Assembly: GCF_018736065.1 (NCBI RefSeq)
Contig: NZ_CP076128.1
Span: 2,170,001-2,234,000 of the forward strand
DNA length: 64,000 bases
Reading direction: 5' to 3'
Source of the DNA: Flammeovirga kamogawensis
Lineage (GTDB): Bacteria > Bacteroidota > Bacteroidia > Cytophagales > Flammeovirgaceae
The notes below the pieces were generated by a model. It was given only the letters and a program-made list of their open reading frames with translations, searched no databases and was not told the DNA's origin. The position numbers and the translations under genes were made by a program. This document shows, piece after piece, positions 36,427-45,551 of this stretch (its first letter is position 1; every line of letters begins with the position of its first letter).

Positions 36427-37419
36427 ATGAAGAAAAAAAAGAACTCTGGGAAGAAAAAAAACACTTCAAAAACATCTGCGGTTGATTTAAAAGTTGGATT
36501 AATCACTAAATCAACTGGTTTGTGGTATGAAGTTGAAAATACAGAAACTCATCAGACTTATAAAGGAAGACTTCGTGGTAAATTAAAATTAAAAGGTATG
36601 AAAGTCACTAACCCTATTGCTGTTGGCGATTTGGTTAACTATGCCTTAGAAGATGAAGTTGAAAATACAGTTATCATTCACGACATTCTTGATCGAAAAA
36701 ATATTATCCTTCGCCAATCAACAAGAAAAAAATGGCATGGGCATATTATTGCATCTAATATAGATCAAGCAATATTAATAGCAACCTTAGCATTACCTAA
36801 AACTTCTTTAGGATTTATAGATAGATTTTTAGTAGCTGCTGAATCATATAATGTCCCCACTTATATTGTATTCAACAAAGATGATTTATTAGAAGATGAA
36901 GACAGAGCATATTTAGATGAATTGCGTGCTGTCTATGAACCTCTAGGATATAAATGTCTGCGTTTATCAGCTTTAGAAGATGAAAATCTTGACGAAATCA
37001 AAGAAGTGATTAATGGTAAAATCTCTTTATTAGTTGGACATTCTGGTGTTGGAAAGTCAACTTTATTAAACAAGTTGGCATCAAATGTGCAACAAAGAAC
37101 TGATGAAATCTCTTTGTTTGCTAACAAAGGGAAACATACGACTACTTTTGCCGAAATGTTCGAATTAACTGAACATAACGGTCATTTAATTGATACTCCA
37201 GGTATTAAAGAACTGGGTATTATGGGAATTGATGAAAATGAAATTGGACATTTTTTCCCTGAAATAAGAGATGTGATACAAGAGTGTAAGTACAATAACT
37301 GTACACATACACATGAACCTCAATGTAAAGTCAGAGAACTTGTGGATGAGGGTGAAATAGCTACTTCTAGGTATTTAAGTTACTTAAGTATGCTAGAAAG
37401 TGATGATAATCGGAAATAA
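36427..37419 (+). CDS. rsgA: Ribosome small-subunit-dependent GTPase A
   Basis: This 330-residue assembly GTPase for the 30S subunit starts with a lysine-rich tail (KKKKNSGKKKNTSKTS), then an OB fold. The circularly permuted G domain has FNKDD (G4) before GHSGVGKSTLLNKL (G1) and DTPGIKELG (G3). The C-terminal zinc site is C..NNCTHTHEPQC (CxxxxCxHxxxxxC). Motif order proves permutation. It is probably its own transcript, following waaA with a 100-base gap. Confidence 0.95.
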   Translation: MKKKKNSGKKKNTSKTSAVDLKVGLITKSTGLWYEVENTETHQTYKGRLRGKLKLKGMKVTNPIAVGDLVNYALEDEVENTVIIHDILDRKNIILRQSTRKKWHGHIIASNIDQAILIATLALPKTSLGFIDRFLVAAESYNVPTYIVFNKDDLLEDEDRAYLDELRAVYEPLGYKCLRLSALEDENLDEIKEVINGKISLLVGHSGVGKSTLLNKLASNVQQRTDEISLFANKGKHTTTFAEMFELTEHNGHLIDTPGIKELGIMGIDENEIGHFFPEIRDVIQECKYNNCTHTHEPQCKVRELVDEGEIATSRYLSYLSMLESDDNRK

Positions 37420-37493
37420 ATTGTATTTTTAGATTGTTATCATGCACTAACTATCCTATTGGTTACTGATTTTTCGATTTACGACAAAGACTT

Positions 37494-37784
37494 ATGAGAG
37501 AAATACTCGTTGAAAAAATTATTACTACAGAATCTACGCTTGTAGAGTTTTTAATCTATGACCGTCAGACTACTGAACTTCAAGTTGCTTATAAAAGAGG
37601 CAAACATTCAGGCAAAATAAGGAAATATAAAGATTTCCCTGCCGATTCATTTGATATGATTATTACAAGTAAGTCTCAAGGAAGAGCTCTCCTAAGAGAA
37701 TTAAAAAGGTATAAACATGAAGAAAAGACATTTTTTAGCTTCTTTAAAAATCTATTTTCTTCAGATAAAAAAGTCCCTTATTAA
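37494..37784 (+). CDS. KTSC-like small protein
   Basis: The 96-residue protein pairs a short strand (STLVEFLIYDRQTTELQVAY) with a conserved-looking KDFPADSFDMIITSKSQGRALL, similar to the KTSC domain (S...Y....L.V.F......Y..VP...). The C-terminal third is basic (RELKRYKHEEK, FFKNLF). The KTSC domain is short and of unknown function, sometimes nucleic-acid related. It is in a single-gene unit converging on the sensor gene with no gap. Confidence 0.5.
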   Translation: MREILVEKIITTESTLVEFLIYDRQTTELQVAYKRGKHSGKIRKYKDFPADSFDMIITSKSQGRALLRELKRYKHEEKTFFSFFKNLFSSDKKVPY

Positions 37785-40700
37785 TTATAACTGAAGACCG
37801 AGGATCGTTATATCATCAATTTGATCTGCTTCTGAACTCCAAACATTTAAATAGTTCTCTAGCCATTTACGCTGTTCCAACATATCGTTAGAACTACCTG
37901 CTTCTATTAATAATTTTCTAAATTTAGCGATTCCCATTCGCTTTTCTTGATTATTAAATTGATCATAATAACCATTTGTGGTTAGATAAATGCTAACACC
38001 CTTTGGTAGAGTAAAATTGTGTACTTCAAAACCTTTTACTTTTACATGAGCAGGCTCATTTCCTATTCCTCTTCGTGTTCCTTTTATTTCAATAAGTTGA
38101 TTATCAATAAAATAAAATAAAGGTCTACGTGCACCAGAGTAGCTAATCTCAAATTCGTCTTCATTTTTAAATACTCTTAAAATTAGCATATCAATCCCAA
38201 TTAATGCTGGATTTTCTTTTGCTTTTTCCTTTAGTTTAATATCTAATTCCTCTAATACATAATCTGTTTTAGTATTCTTATTATCGACAATTTCACCAAG
38301 TAAATCTATACCAATTAGTGACTGGATTGCACCTGGAATTCCATGACCAATACAATCTGCTACAACGATATAGGAGATATTTCCATCGAAAGTTTTTTCC
38401 CAATAAAAATCACCAGATACAATTTCTTTAGGTTTATATAAAAGGAATGAATTGGTGTAAAACGAATTAATTTTTTCTGTTGAAGGCAAAACAACTGATT
38501 GTAAATCTCGAGCATAAATCAAACGACTATTCATTTCTTGCTTTTGATAATTCAGTTTATCATTTACTTTTTTAAATCTATCAACTTGCTTTTTAAGTAT
38601 AGATTCTCGGCCAGACAATATTTTATTTTGCGCTTCAATTTGTTGTGTTCTTTCTTTTACAACACCTTCTAATATTTCTTTATCGTATTGAACCTTTTCA
38701 TCATAAAGTTTAAATGACACGAATCCAATGCCTAATAAAATTGAAAATATGCTAAGTATTCCATACCATGTTCTATACCATGCTTCGGTTACTAAGAAAG
38801 AAAAAGTTGCAGATTTACTCCATGTATACTCTCCTATTTGTTTTGCTCGAATATATATAGTGTAATCTCCCTTTTTCAACCCTGATACAATAATTTTATT
38901 ATTCCAACCAATATCCTTCCACTCTCCATCATTGTATTTAAACTGATACGAAATTAAATTACCAGGAAAAGCTAAACTAGCAAACTTCAATTCTAAGTAA
39001 GATGCTATTGAGATTTCTGGTGTTGCTGAGAGTCGGAATTTACCAATAGAGTTACCTATATAAGTAAAAACAGGGGTTGGTGTTTTTTTAATTGATACCT
39101 TTTTATTTGACAGACCAATACCAGCTGCAGTACCTGCCCAAATAGCACCATAATTATCTAAAAGGATAGTTCTATAACTCATGGTTTTACTTGGTAAGCC
39201 AGAAAGTTCATCAAATATTAAAAATGAATCCCAATCTTTTACCCTAATCAGACCATTTGAGTTTGTCAACCAAATCACATTAGAAGATCTGTAATCATTA
39301 ATAACTCCTTTTACATCTCCTAAATTTAAATGTTCAATTGTCTTTGTTCTTAAAGAATCTTTACCAAAATAAGCCAACCCAAAATTGGTAGCTAGAATTG
39401 GACCTTCATCTATAAAAACAAAATCGTTTACACTTAAAGATATATTTCTAACAATAGAAATTGGTTTACTTAGGTTCTCAAAGTTATCAGAAGCAACATT
39501 GTATTTAAAGAAATAATTTCCATCCTTACTACCTCCTAAAAACAATCTACCTTCTTGAAATTTCAGAACATTAATTTTACTTGTTATCCCCTCTTCTCTA
39601 CCATAAGAAATTACTTTCTCTAAATTTTGCAGTTTAAATACTCCACCATGGTCTTGAACATACCACAGGTCACCCATTTCATTATAAGCGATAGAATAAA
39701 TTGCACCACCGTAATTTGAACAGTCAATCTTTCGCTTTAAGTTTCCTTTTTCATCATAAATAAGGAATAAGCCAATATTGGTTGTTAGCCAATATTCATC
39801 TTCTATATGGGCTACTTTTAATACAATTCCATATTCAGATGATATTTCCCATTTATCAATTAATGCGTGATTAGATGTTGAACAAAAGAACAAACTTCTA
39901 CCGTCAGAAAATAACACTGTATTATTATCTTGAACAATTGTCTGAATATATTGGTAGACATCCTTTTCAAATGCTGCTTTAAAATATTGTTCTTTTAAAT
40001 AAATCAGACCATTATCTGTAGATAACCAAAGACCAGATGATTCATCCTTAAACACAGATGATATCACTTTTTGTTCTACATTTTCTACTTTAGAATGATG
40101 ATATTTCCCTTTATTATCAATTGCAATTTTATATAAACCATTATTCCATGTTCCTGCAAACCATTCATTTTCAGTATTAACAACTACATAAGAAGGAGCA
40201 ATATCATCAATGATAATTTTTTGAGATAACACCTCTTTACCAGATTTATCTAAAGTTATTTCAGTTACTCCAGATTGAGTCGAAACAATCATTTTCTTCT
40301 GATAAAAGAAAGCGTGGTTTATTCTATCACTCTGCGTAATCAATTGAATTTCATTAAATGCATTTTCTTTCTTTGAAAATTTATACAAATATCCAGCTTC
40401 AGAGAATGCGTATAACCCTAGAACAGGGTCTTCTAATAATGAAAATGATCTTTGAAAATTAGTTGGTAAATCTTTTTCGTAAAATTTATATCGTGCTATT
40501 TGGTTTAAAGCGGTATCAAGACATACAATAGAGTGATTATCACAAATCCATATTTTTTGATCTTTGGTTTCATAAATAGATTTTGGGTACCAAAGTAATG
40601 TATCAGAAGCATAGGTATCTCCTTTTAAAATAGTTTCTACTTGAGGTTGATTATCAATCATATTAACCTTAACAACACCTAAATCTGTAGATGCAAGTAA

Positions 40701-40979
40701 AACTCCTTTAGATGTTTTAAAAATCTTTTTTACATAAAGACTTGGCAAGCCTTCTGTCACTTGTAAGAAGTTAGATCCGTCAAAACGTATCAAACCTTTA
40801 TCTGTAGCAGACCATACAAAACCTAAACTATCTTTATCAACTGATTTAACTAAAGAATTTTGCATTCCAGACAGTTCATTGTAAACAACTTCATGCCATT
40901 GTGCATAGGAGAATTCAGAAATAAGTAGAAGGAAAAGAAAAATAATATTTTTAAGGTGATAAATAATTTTATTCATCAT
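37785..40979 (-). CDS. Propeller-sensor SpoIIE-type serine phosphatase
   Basis: The 1064-residue protein has a signal peptide (ends FSYAQ) and a large periplasmic propeller domain (two-component-regulator propeller repeats such as WSATDKGLIRFDG). A Y_Y_Y domain (about 650-720, FKYNDGEWKDIGW and DYTIYIRAKQIG) is followed by one transmembrane helix (about 735-755). A cytoplasmic coiled coil (KERTQQIEAQNKILS) leads to a SpoIIE/PP2C domain: VSGDFYWEK, VVADCIGHGIPGA, and QIDDITILGLQL. The layout is that of a hybrid sensor kinase with the kinase replaced by a phosphatase, so the output is protein dephosphorylation, probably of an anti-sigma-antagonist-like partner. No such partner is nearby. Confidence 0.88.
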   Translation of the reverse strand: MMNKIIYHLKNIIFLFLLLISEFSYAQWHEVVYNELSGMQNSLVKSVDKDSLGFVWSATDKGLIRFDGSNFLQVTEGLPSLYVKKIFKTSKGVLLASTDLGVVKVNMIDNQPQVETILKGDTYASDTLLWYPKSIYETKDQKIWICDNHSIVCLDTALNQIARYKFYEKDLPTNFQRSFSLLEDPVLGLYAFSEAGYLYKFSKKENAFNEIQLITQSDRINHAFFYQKKMIVSTQSGVTEITLDKSGKEVLSQKIIIDDIAPSYVVVNTENEWFAGTWNNGLYKIAIDNKGKYHHSKVENVEQKVISSVFKDESSGLWLSTDNGLIYLKEQYFKAAFEKDVYQYIQTIVQDNNTVLFSDGRSLFFCSTSNHALIDKWEISSEYGIVLKVAHIEDEYWLTTNIGLFLIYDEKGNLKRKIDCSNYGGAIYSIAYNEMGDLWYVQDHGGVFKLQNLEKVISYGREEGITSKINVLKFQEGRLFLGGSKDGNYFFKYNVASDNFENLSKPISIVRNISLSVNDFVFIDEGPILATNFGLAYFGKDSLRTKTIEHLNLGDVKGVINDYRSSNVIWLTNSNGLIRVKDWDSFLIFDELSGLPSKTMSYRTILLDNYGAIWAGTAAGIGLSNKKVSIKKTPTPVFTYIGNSIGKFRLSATPEISIASYLELKFASLAFPGNLISYQFKYNDGEWKDIGWNNKIIVSGLKKGDYTIYIRAKQIGEYTWSKSATFSFLVTEAWYRTWYGILSIFSILLGIGFVSFKLYDEKVQYDKEILEGVVKERTQQIEAQNKILSGRESILKKQVDRFKKVNDKLNYQKQEMNSRLIYARDLQSVVLPSTEKINSFYTNSFLLYKPKEIVSGDFYWEKTFDGNISYIVVADCIGHGIPGAIQSLIGIDLLGEIVDNKNTKTDYVLEELDIKLKEKAKENPALIGIDMLILRVFKNEDEFEISYSGARRPLFYFIDNQLIEIKGTRRGIGNEPAHVKVKGFEVHNFTLPKGVSIYLTTNGYYDQFNNQEKRMGIAKFRKLLIEAGSSNDMLEQRKWLENYLNVWSSEADQIDDITILGLQL

Positions 40980-41436
40980 TATTAATTGGTGAAAATTAAA
41001 TTAAACCTTTTCTAAAAAAACTTTAAGTACTCATTTTTAATAGTTGATATAACAAGAAGTTACATCAATAAAAGGTGGATCAAAGGGCTATTGTATTTAG
41101 AATTTAGTTAATGATTTTATCTTTTCACAATAAATACAAAACTAAGTCCTAATAAATTACGCTATTACTTTTTATCATGTAAATAAATACTAGAAATGCA
41201 ATATTGATTTTGATAAATTCCATTGCTTTCTTTGTATAAATTAAAAATAACAATCGATTAGTGTTTAGCAATCAATTTAATAATTAACAACCAAAATTAT
41301 AAATTAACACTAAAGTTAACCTATATTGTTTTAATTCCTTAAATAACAATTAGTTACACACTATATTATATAATTTAAATACTTGTTGTTAGTTTATAAA
41401 TACAAGTGTAAATTATTGGCTGTTCACAACATAAAA

Positions 41437-41460
41437 TGTATTAATAATTAAATTAATACA
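41437..41460. promoter_or_regulatory. TGTATTAAT dyad upstream of nrdJ
   Basis: TGTATTAAT (41437-41445) and ATTAATACA (41452-41460) are perfect complements around 6 bases, 19 bases before the start. The whole 500-base gap (40980-41479) is very AT-rich and otherwise shows only a partial NrdR-like site (ACACACTATATTATAT, 41355-41370) and a possible minus-strand -7 box (CAAAACTA, 41137-41144). I do not see a cobalamin riboswitch core. Confidence 0.35.
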
Positions 41461-41479
41461 ATATAACATTTCTGATAAA

Positions 41480-43486
41480 ATGATGACTTATAAATTTTCT
41501 CTGGACGACAAATTCCTTGAAAAGTACAAAAACACAAAACCACCATTTGGATTTAATGGTCTAGGTGAATTGGTATACATGCGTACCTATTCTAGACTTA
41601 AAGATGATGGTACTAATGAAGTTTGGTGGGAAACTGTTAGACGTGTAGTAGAAGGTACTTATACTATCCAGAAAAATCACATCTTAAAATACCAATTAGG
41701 ATGGGATGATGGTAAAGCTCAAGTTTCTGCTCAAGAAATGTTCGACCGTATGTTTAACATGAAATTCTTACCTCCTGGACGTGGTCTTTGGGCAATGGGT
41801 TCTGAGTTAACAACAAAGAGAAATTTATTTGCAGCACTTAATAACTGTTCTTTTGTAAGTACAGAAACTATGGCTAATGATCCTACAAAACCTTTTGAGT
41901 TTTTAATGGATATGTCAATGTTAGGTGTTGGTGTTGGCTTTGATACAAAAGGAGCTGGTACTGTTGTCATTTATCAACCAAATAATGAAGATAAAGTTAG
42001 ATATGTAATTCCTGATAGCAGAGAAGGATGGGTAAATAGTACAGGAATGCTATTAGACTCTTACTTCCACAAAGGTAGAGTAAACGTAGAATTCGATTAC
42101 TCTAAAATTAGAGAAGCAGGTTTACCTATTAAAGGATTTGGAGGTATTGCATCTGGAGCTGCTCCACTTTTAAAACTTCACGATCAAATTAGATCAATGT
42201 TTGAAGGCAGACCTGAAGACGCTACTATTACTGTAACAGACATTGTCGACATTATGAATATGATCGGGTGTTGTGTTGTTGCCGGTAATGTTAGACGTTC
42301 TGCTGAAATTGTTTTTGGTGAAGCAGATGATGAGGAATACTTAAAATTAAAAGACTACCGTTGGAACCCTGAAACACAACAGATGGAAGGGTCTTCAGCA
42401 CATAGATCTGAATACGGGTGGTCATCTAATAATTCAGTATTCTCTACTGTAGGTATGGATTACAAAAATGTTGCTGCACAATCTGCTGTAAATGGAGAAC
42501 CTGGCTACATTTGGTTAGATAATATGAAAAAGTTCGGTCGTATGGGAGACGCACCGGATCATAAAGATAGCAGAGCAATGGGTACTAACCCTTGTGCTGA
42601 ACAAACATTAGAATCTTATGAGCTTTGCTGCTTAGTAGAAACATTCCCTACTAGAGCTACAAGCAAAGAAGATTACTTAAGAACTTTAAAGTTTGCGTAC
42701 TTATATGCCAAAACAGTAACGCTTACAAACACACACTGGCCAGAAACAAACCGTGTATTATTAAGAAATAGAAGAATTGGTACTTCTATGTCTGGTATTG
42801 CTCAATTTGTTGAAAATAATGGTTTAGATACATTTAGAGAATGGTGTGACGAAGGGTACCAAACAATTCAGAATTGGGATACTATTTATGCTGAATGGCT
42901 ATGTGTTACTCCATCAGTAAAAACTACTTCTGTAAAGCCAAGTGGTACTGTTTCTTTACTACCAGGTGTTACTCCAGGTATGCACTATCCAGAAAGTAAT
43001 CATTACATCAGACGTATTCGCTTATCGAAGAAATCTCCTCTGATAGAAAAGTGTATAGCTGCAAACTATCATGTAGAACCTTCTGTTGCCGAATCTGACA
43101 CAATGGTTGTTTCAATCCCAGTAGAAATTTCTAATGTAAGAACTGTAAACCAAGTTAGTATTTGGGAACAAGTACATCTAGCTGCATTCTTACAACGTTA
43201 TTGGGCAGATAATCAAGTTTCTGTTACAGTTACATTTAAGAAAGATGAAGCCACTCAGATTGAACCAATCTTAAATTACTTCCAATATCACCTGAAGTCA
43301 ATCAGTTTCTTACCTAAATTAGAATTAGGTAATACTGTTTACCCTCAGATGCCATACGAAGAAATTTCAGTTGAGAAGTATAAAGAGCTAGCCGCTCATA
43401 TTAAGCCTCTTAACTTTAATGATTTAGGGCAAGGACAAGATGTAGAAGCTGAAAAATTCTGTGATGGCGATCATTGCCAGTTATAA
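41480..43486 (+). CDS. nrdJ: Adenosylcobalamin-dependent ribonucleotide reductase, class II
   Basis: The 668-residue enzyme makes deoxyribonucleotides using coenzyme B12, independent of oxygen. It resembles the monomeric triphosphate reductase of the Lactobacillus leichmannii type (about 740 residues). Landmarks: substrate cysteine LNNCSFVSTE, the radical-site segment NPCAEQTLESYELCC (Asn370, Cys372, Glu374), VKPSGTVSLLPGVTPGMHY, and a C-terminal redox pair in FCDGDHCQL. Two Met codons (41480 and 41483) start it. It requires adenosylcobalamin, which connects it to B12 metabolism. A strong terminator follows. Confidence 0.9.
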   Translation: MMTYKFSLDDKFLEKYKNTKPPFGFNGLGELVYMRTYSRLKDDGTNEVWWETVRRVVEGTYTIQKNHILKYQLGWDDGKAQVSAQEMFDRMFNMKFLPPGRGLWAMGSELTTKRNLFAALNNCSFVSTETMANDPTKPFEFLMDMSMLGVGVGFDTKGAGTVVIYQPNNEDKVRYVIPDSREGWVNSTGMLLDSYFHKGRVNVEFDYSKIREAGLPIKGFGGIASGAAPLLKLHDQIRSMFEGRPEDATITVTDIVDIMNMIGCCVVAGNVRRSAEIVFGEADDEEYLKLKDYRWNPETQQMEGSSAHRSEYGWSSNNSVFSTVGMDYKNVAAQSAVNGEPGYIWLDNMKKFGRMGDAPDHKDSRAMGTNPCAEQTLESYELCCLVETFPTRATSKEDYLRTLKFAYLYAKTVTLTNTHWPETNRVLLRNRRIGTSMSGIAQFVENNGLDTFREWCDEGYQTIQNWDTIYAEWLCVTPSVKTTSVKPSGTVSLLPGVTPGMHYPESNHYIRRIRLSKKSPLIEKCIAANYHVEPSVAESDTMVVSIPVEISNVRTVNQVSIWEQVHLAAFLQRYWADNQVSVTVTFKKDEATQIEPILNYFQYHLKSISFLPKLELGNTVYPQMPYEEISVEKYKELAAHIKPLNFNDLGQGQDVEAEKFCDGDHCQL

Positions 43487-43537
43487 TTGAATTATAAACT
43501 CTTAGGTAAAGAGATACCCAAGTGTCTAAAATATAAT

Positions 43538-43567
43538 AGCCATCGATCATTTATTTGATTGATGGCT
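43538..43567 (+). terminator. Terminator after nrdJ
   Basis: AGCCATCGATCA (43538-43549) pairs with TGATTGATGGCT (43556-43567; one G-T), followed by six T. Confidence 0.85.
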
Positions 43568-43620
43568 TTTTTAATGCTTTTTAAAAAAATGTAAATAATT
43601 AGATCTGTTTTTAAATTAGA

Positions 43621-44061
43621 TCAAAGTATAGGTTTCTTATAAATTGGTATTGGAATAAATCTACTCAAAATACCATAACAAATTACTCCTAAAACTCCTC
43701 CAGTTGCATCTGCTATAAAATCCCAAAAATCACCTTCTCTACTATCCAATAAATTAGCTTGCAAAATTTCAGTAATAATTCCCCAACTAAAAACGATAGT
43801 TAAAACAGTTATTATTATAAGCCTCTTATTTTGTTTCATAAAACTTACTCCACACAAAGAGAACATCAAACAAGCAGTAAAGATCCCAAAGATTCCAAAG
43901 TGTCCAATCTTATCTCCAAAAGGTAGATTTAATAAAAAACTATCTCCTTCAACAGGGTTTTTAGTCAGTAATAACTTTATAGTTATAAAAAACCAGAGAA
44001 TAGTAGGCACTAACCAGGCAATATCCTTTAGTATTTCATTCTTGTTGTCTATTTTCGTCAT
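43621..44061 (-). CDS. VanZ-like membrane protein
   Basis: With ATG 44061 the product has 146 residues and four hydrophobic segments. VanZ-type motifs are GDKIGHFGIFGIF and TEILQANLLDSREGDFWDFIADATGGVLG. VanZ relatives are associated with glycopeptide resistance only in a few species; elsewhere the role is unknown, perhaps in envelope maintenance. An in-frame upstream ATG at 44112 would overlap the divergent cyclophilin gene, so the shorter start is preferred. Confidence 0.75.
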   Translation of the reverse strand: MTKIDNKNEILKDIAWLVPTILWFFITIKLLLTKNPVEGDSFLLNLPFGDKIGHFGIFGIFTACLMFSLCGVSFMKQNKRLIIITVLTIVFSWGIITEILQANLLDSREGDFWDFIADATGGVLGVICYGILSRFIPIPIYKKPIL

Positions 44062-44096
44062 GATATTATAAAAATGATTTTTCAAGAAGCAAAAAT

Positions 44097-44735
44097 ATGC
44101 GTTCCATCCCATTATTCCTTACAATCATCTTGTGTTTTCTAACAATAAATTCTTCGTTCGCTAAGAAGAAGAAAAAAATTAAAGGAAAAGATGAAGTCGT
44201 TTATATAGAAACCTCTTTTGGTGAAATCATCATCTTATTATTTGATGAAACACCAGAGCATAAAAAAAATTTCCTGAGACTAGCAAAAGATGACTTTTAT
44301 AATGGAACAACTTTCCATAGAGTATTAAAAGATTTTATGATTCAAGGAGGTGATCCAAATACTAGAAGCGGTAATGATAGTTCTAGAATTGGAATTGGTA
44401 ACCCAGGCTATACTATCAATAGCGAATTTGTAGAAGGCTTAAACCATGACTATGGAATGATTGGTGCAGCAAGACAAAATGATGAGATCAATCCAAGTAA
44501 ATCTTCTAGTGGTTCTCAGTTTTATATTGTTGAAGCAAAAGAAGGAGCCCACCATTTAGATGGGAATTACACTGTGTTTGGATATGTAGTGGAAGGCATG
44601 GATATTGTTGAAAAAATTGCAGAAACTGACATTAATGCTGACGGAAAGCCTCTTGATAGAATAGAAATAAACATAAAAGTTGTTAAAGAAAAGAAAAGAG
44701 ATTTAGCCAAAAAGTACGAATTAAGAATTATTTAG
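44097..44735 (+). CDS. Peptidyl-prolyl cis-trans isomerase, cyclophilin type, exported
   Basis: The 212-residue protein has a signal peptide (MRSIPLFLTIILCFLTINSSFA) followed by a basic KKKKKIKGK stretch and a cyclophilin domain. Motifs: NFLRLAKDDFYNGTTFHRVLKDFMIQGGDP (landmarks at residues 59-88), GSQFYIVEA and NYTVFGYVVEGMDIV. The active-site Arg (FHRV) and the Q in FMIQGGD are in place. It probably helps fold periplasmic or surface proteins. It diverges from the VanZ-like gene, with 35 bases between starts. Confidence 0.9.
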   Translation: MRSIPLFLTIILCFLTINSSFAKKKKKIKGKDEVVYIETSFGEIIILLFDETPEHKKNFLRLAKDDFYNGTTFHRVLKDFMIQGGDPNTRSGNDSSRIGIGNPGYTINSEFVEGLNHDYGMIGAARQNDEINPSKSSSGSQFYIVEAKEGAHHLDGNYTVFGYVVEGMDIVEKIAETDINADGKPLDRIEINIKVVKEKKRDLAKKYELRII

Positions 44736-44946
44736 AGGATTATGGCGAAAAAATACACTTATTCTTGATTCCGTAACATGTTTTAGGTTAATGGAATTAT
44801 TTTTTATGCAAAATCTAATTAAATTTGCCTTGGTCAAAAATGGGTCTCGTTAATAATGTATTAGAGTTTATGAATTGTTCATTAGATCCTTTGACAGAAA
44901 TAGTATTTAGTTCGCAGCAACATTACAACAAACTCACAGAAGAAAA

Positions 44947-45549
44947 ATGACAAAGACAAAGATACTAACCATTTTAATGGTACCGGTAGTACTGATATTG
45001 GCATGGGCATTATATCATAGTGTATTTGACACAATCAGAGAAAGTAAAGAAATTAAAAAATCGGAAGCAATTGTTACTAAACAATTAAAAATGATCCGTG
45101 ATGCTGAAACAGCTTACCTTTCAAGATACAAGAAATATACTGCATCTTGGGATACGTTAGCTATGTTCATCGATGAGGACACCATTTATAACGTACAAAA
45201 GAAAGAGATTATCACTCCTCGTACTAAGAATGACCCATTGTACTATACTCGTACTGATTCAGTTCGTATTGAGTTTGATACAATTGGAGCAACTCAAGTA
45301 AGAGAGAAAATCTTCCCTGGTCAAAAATTTGACGCTAAGAAGTTAAAATATATCTCTGGTAAAAACGGAAAAGAATTTGAACTTTCTGTAGATAAAAAGA
45401 AGAAAGGTAACGCAAATGTTGCTTTTATTGAAGTAGTAGACAGATTCCCACGTGATCCACAACGTAAAGAATCTAATGCATCTCCTACTAGAAGACTTCT
45501 TAAGTTTGGTTCATTATTTGAAGCAACTACTGCAGGTAACTGGGAATAA
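44947..45549 (+). CDS. Pilin-like single-pass protein, function unknown
   Basis: The 200-residue protein has a hydrophobic N-terminal segment (LTILMVPVVLILAWALYHSVF), then a helix (ESKEIKKSEAIVTKQL, MIRDAETAYLSRYKKYTASWDTL). That helix is reminiscent of pseudopilins, where a long N-terminal helix carries an AxxAYxxxxGxYP-like stretch. The rest is basic and strand-like. It precedes DUF3822 and coaD with no gap, so they may be one operon. I do not recognise a named family. Confidence 0.6.
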   Translation: MTKTKILTILMVPVVLILAWALYHSVFDTIRESKEIKKSEAIVTKQLKMIRDAETAYLSRYKKYTASWDTLAMFIDEDTIYNVQKKEIITPRTKNDPLYYTRTDSVRIEFDTIGATQVREKIFPGQKFDAKKLKYISGKNGKEFELSVDKKKKGNANVAFIEVVDRFPRDPQRKESNASPTRRLLKFGSLFEATTAGNWE

Positions 45550-45551
45550 TA

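Noticed and set aside
40980-41479. Cobalamin riboswitch upstream of the B12-dependent reductase
   Set aside because: I searched for the conserved core (GCCACTG and surrounding elements) and did not see it.
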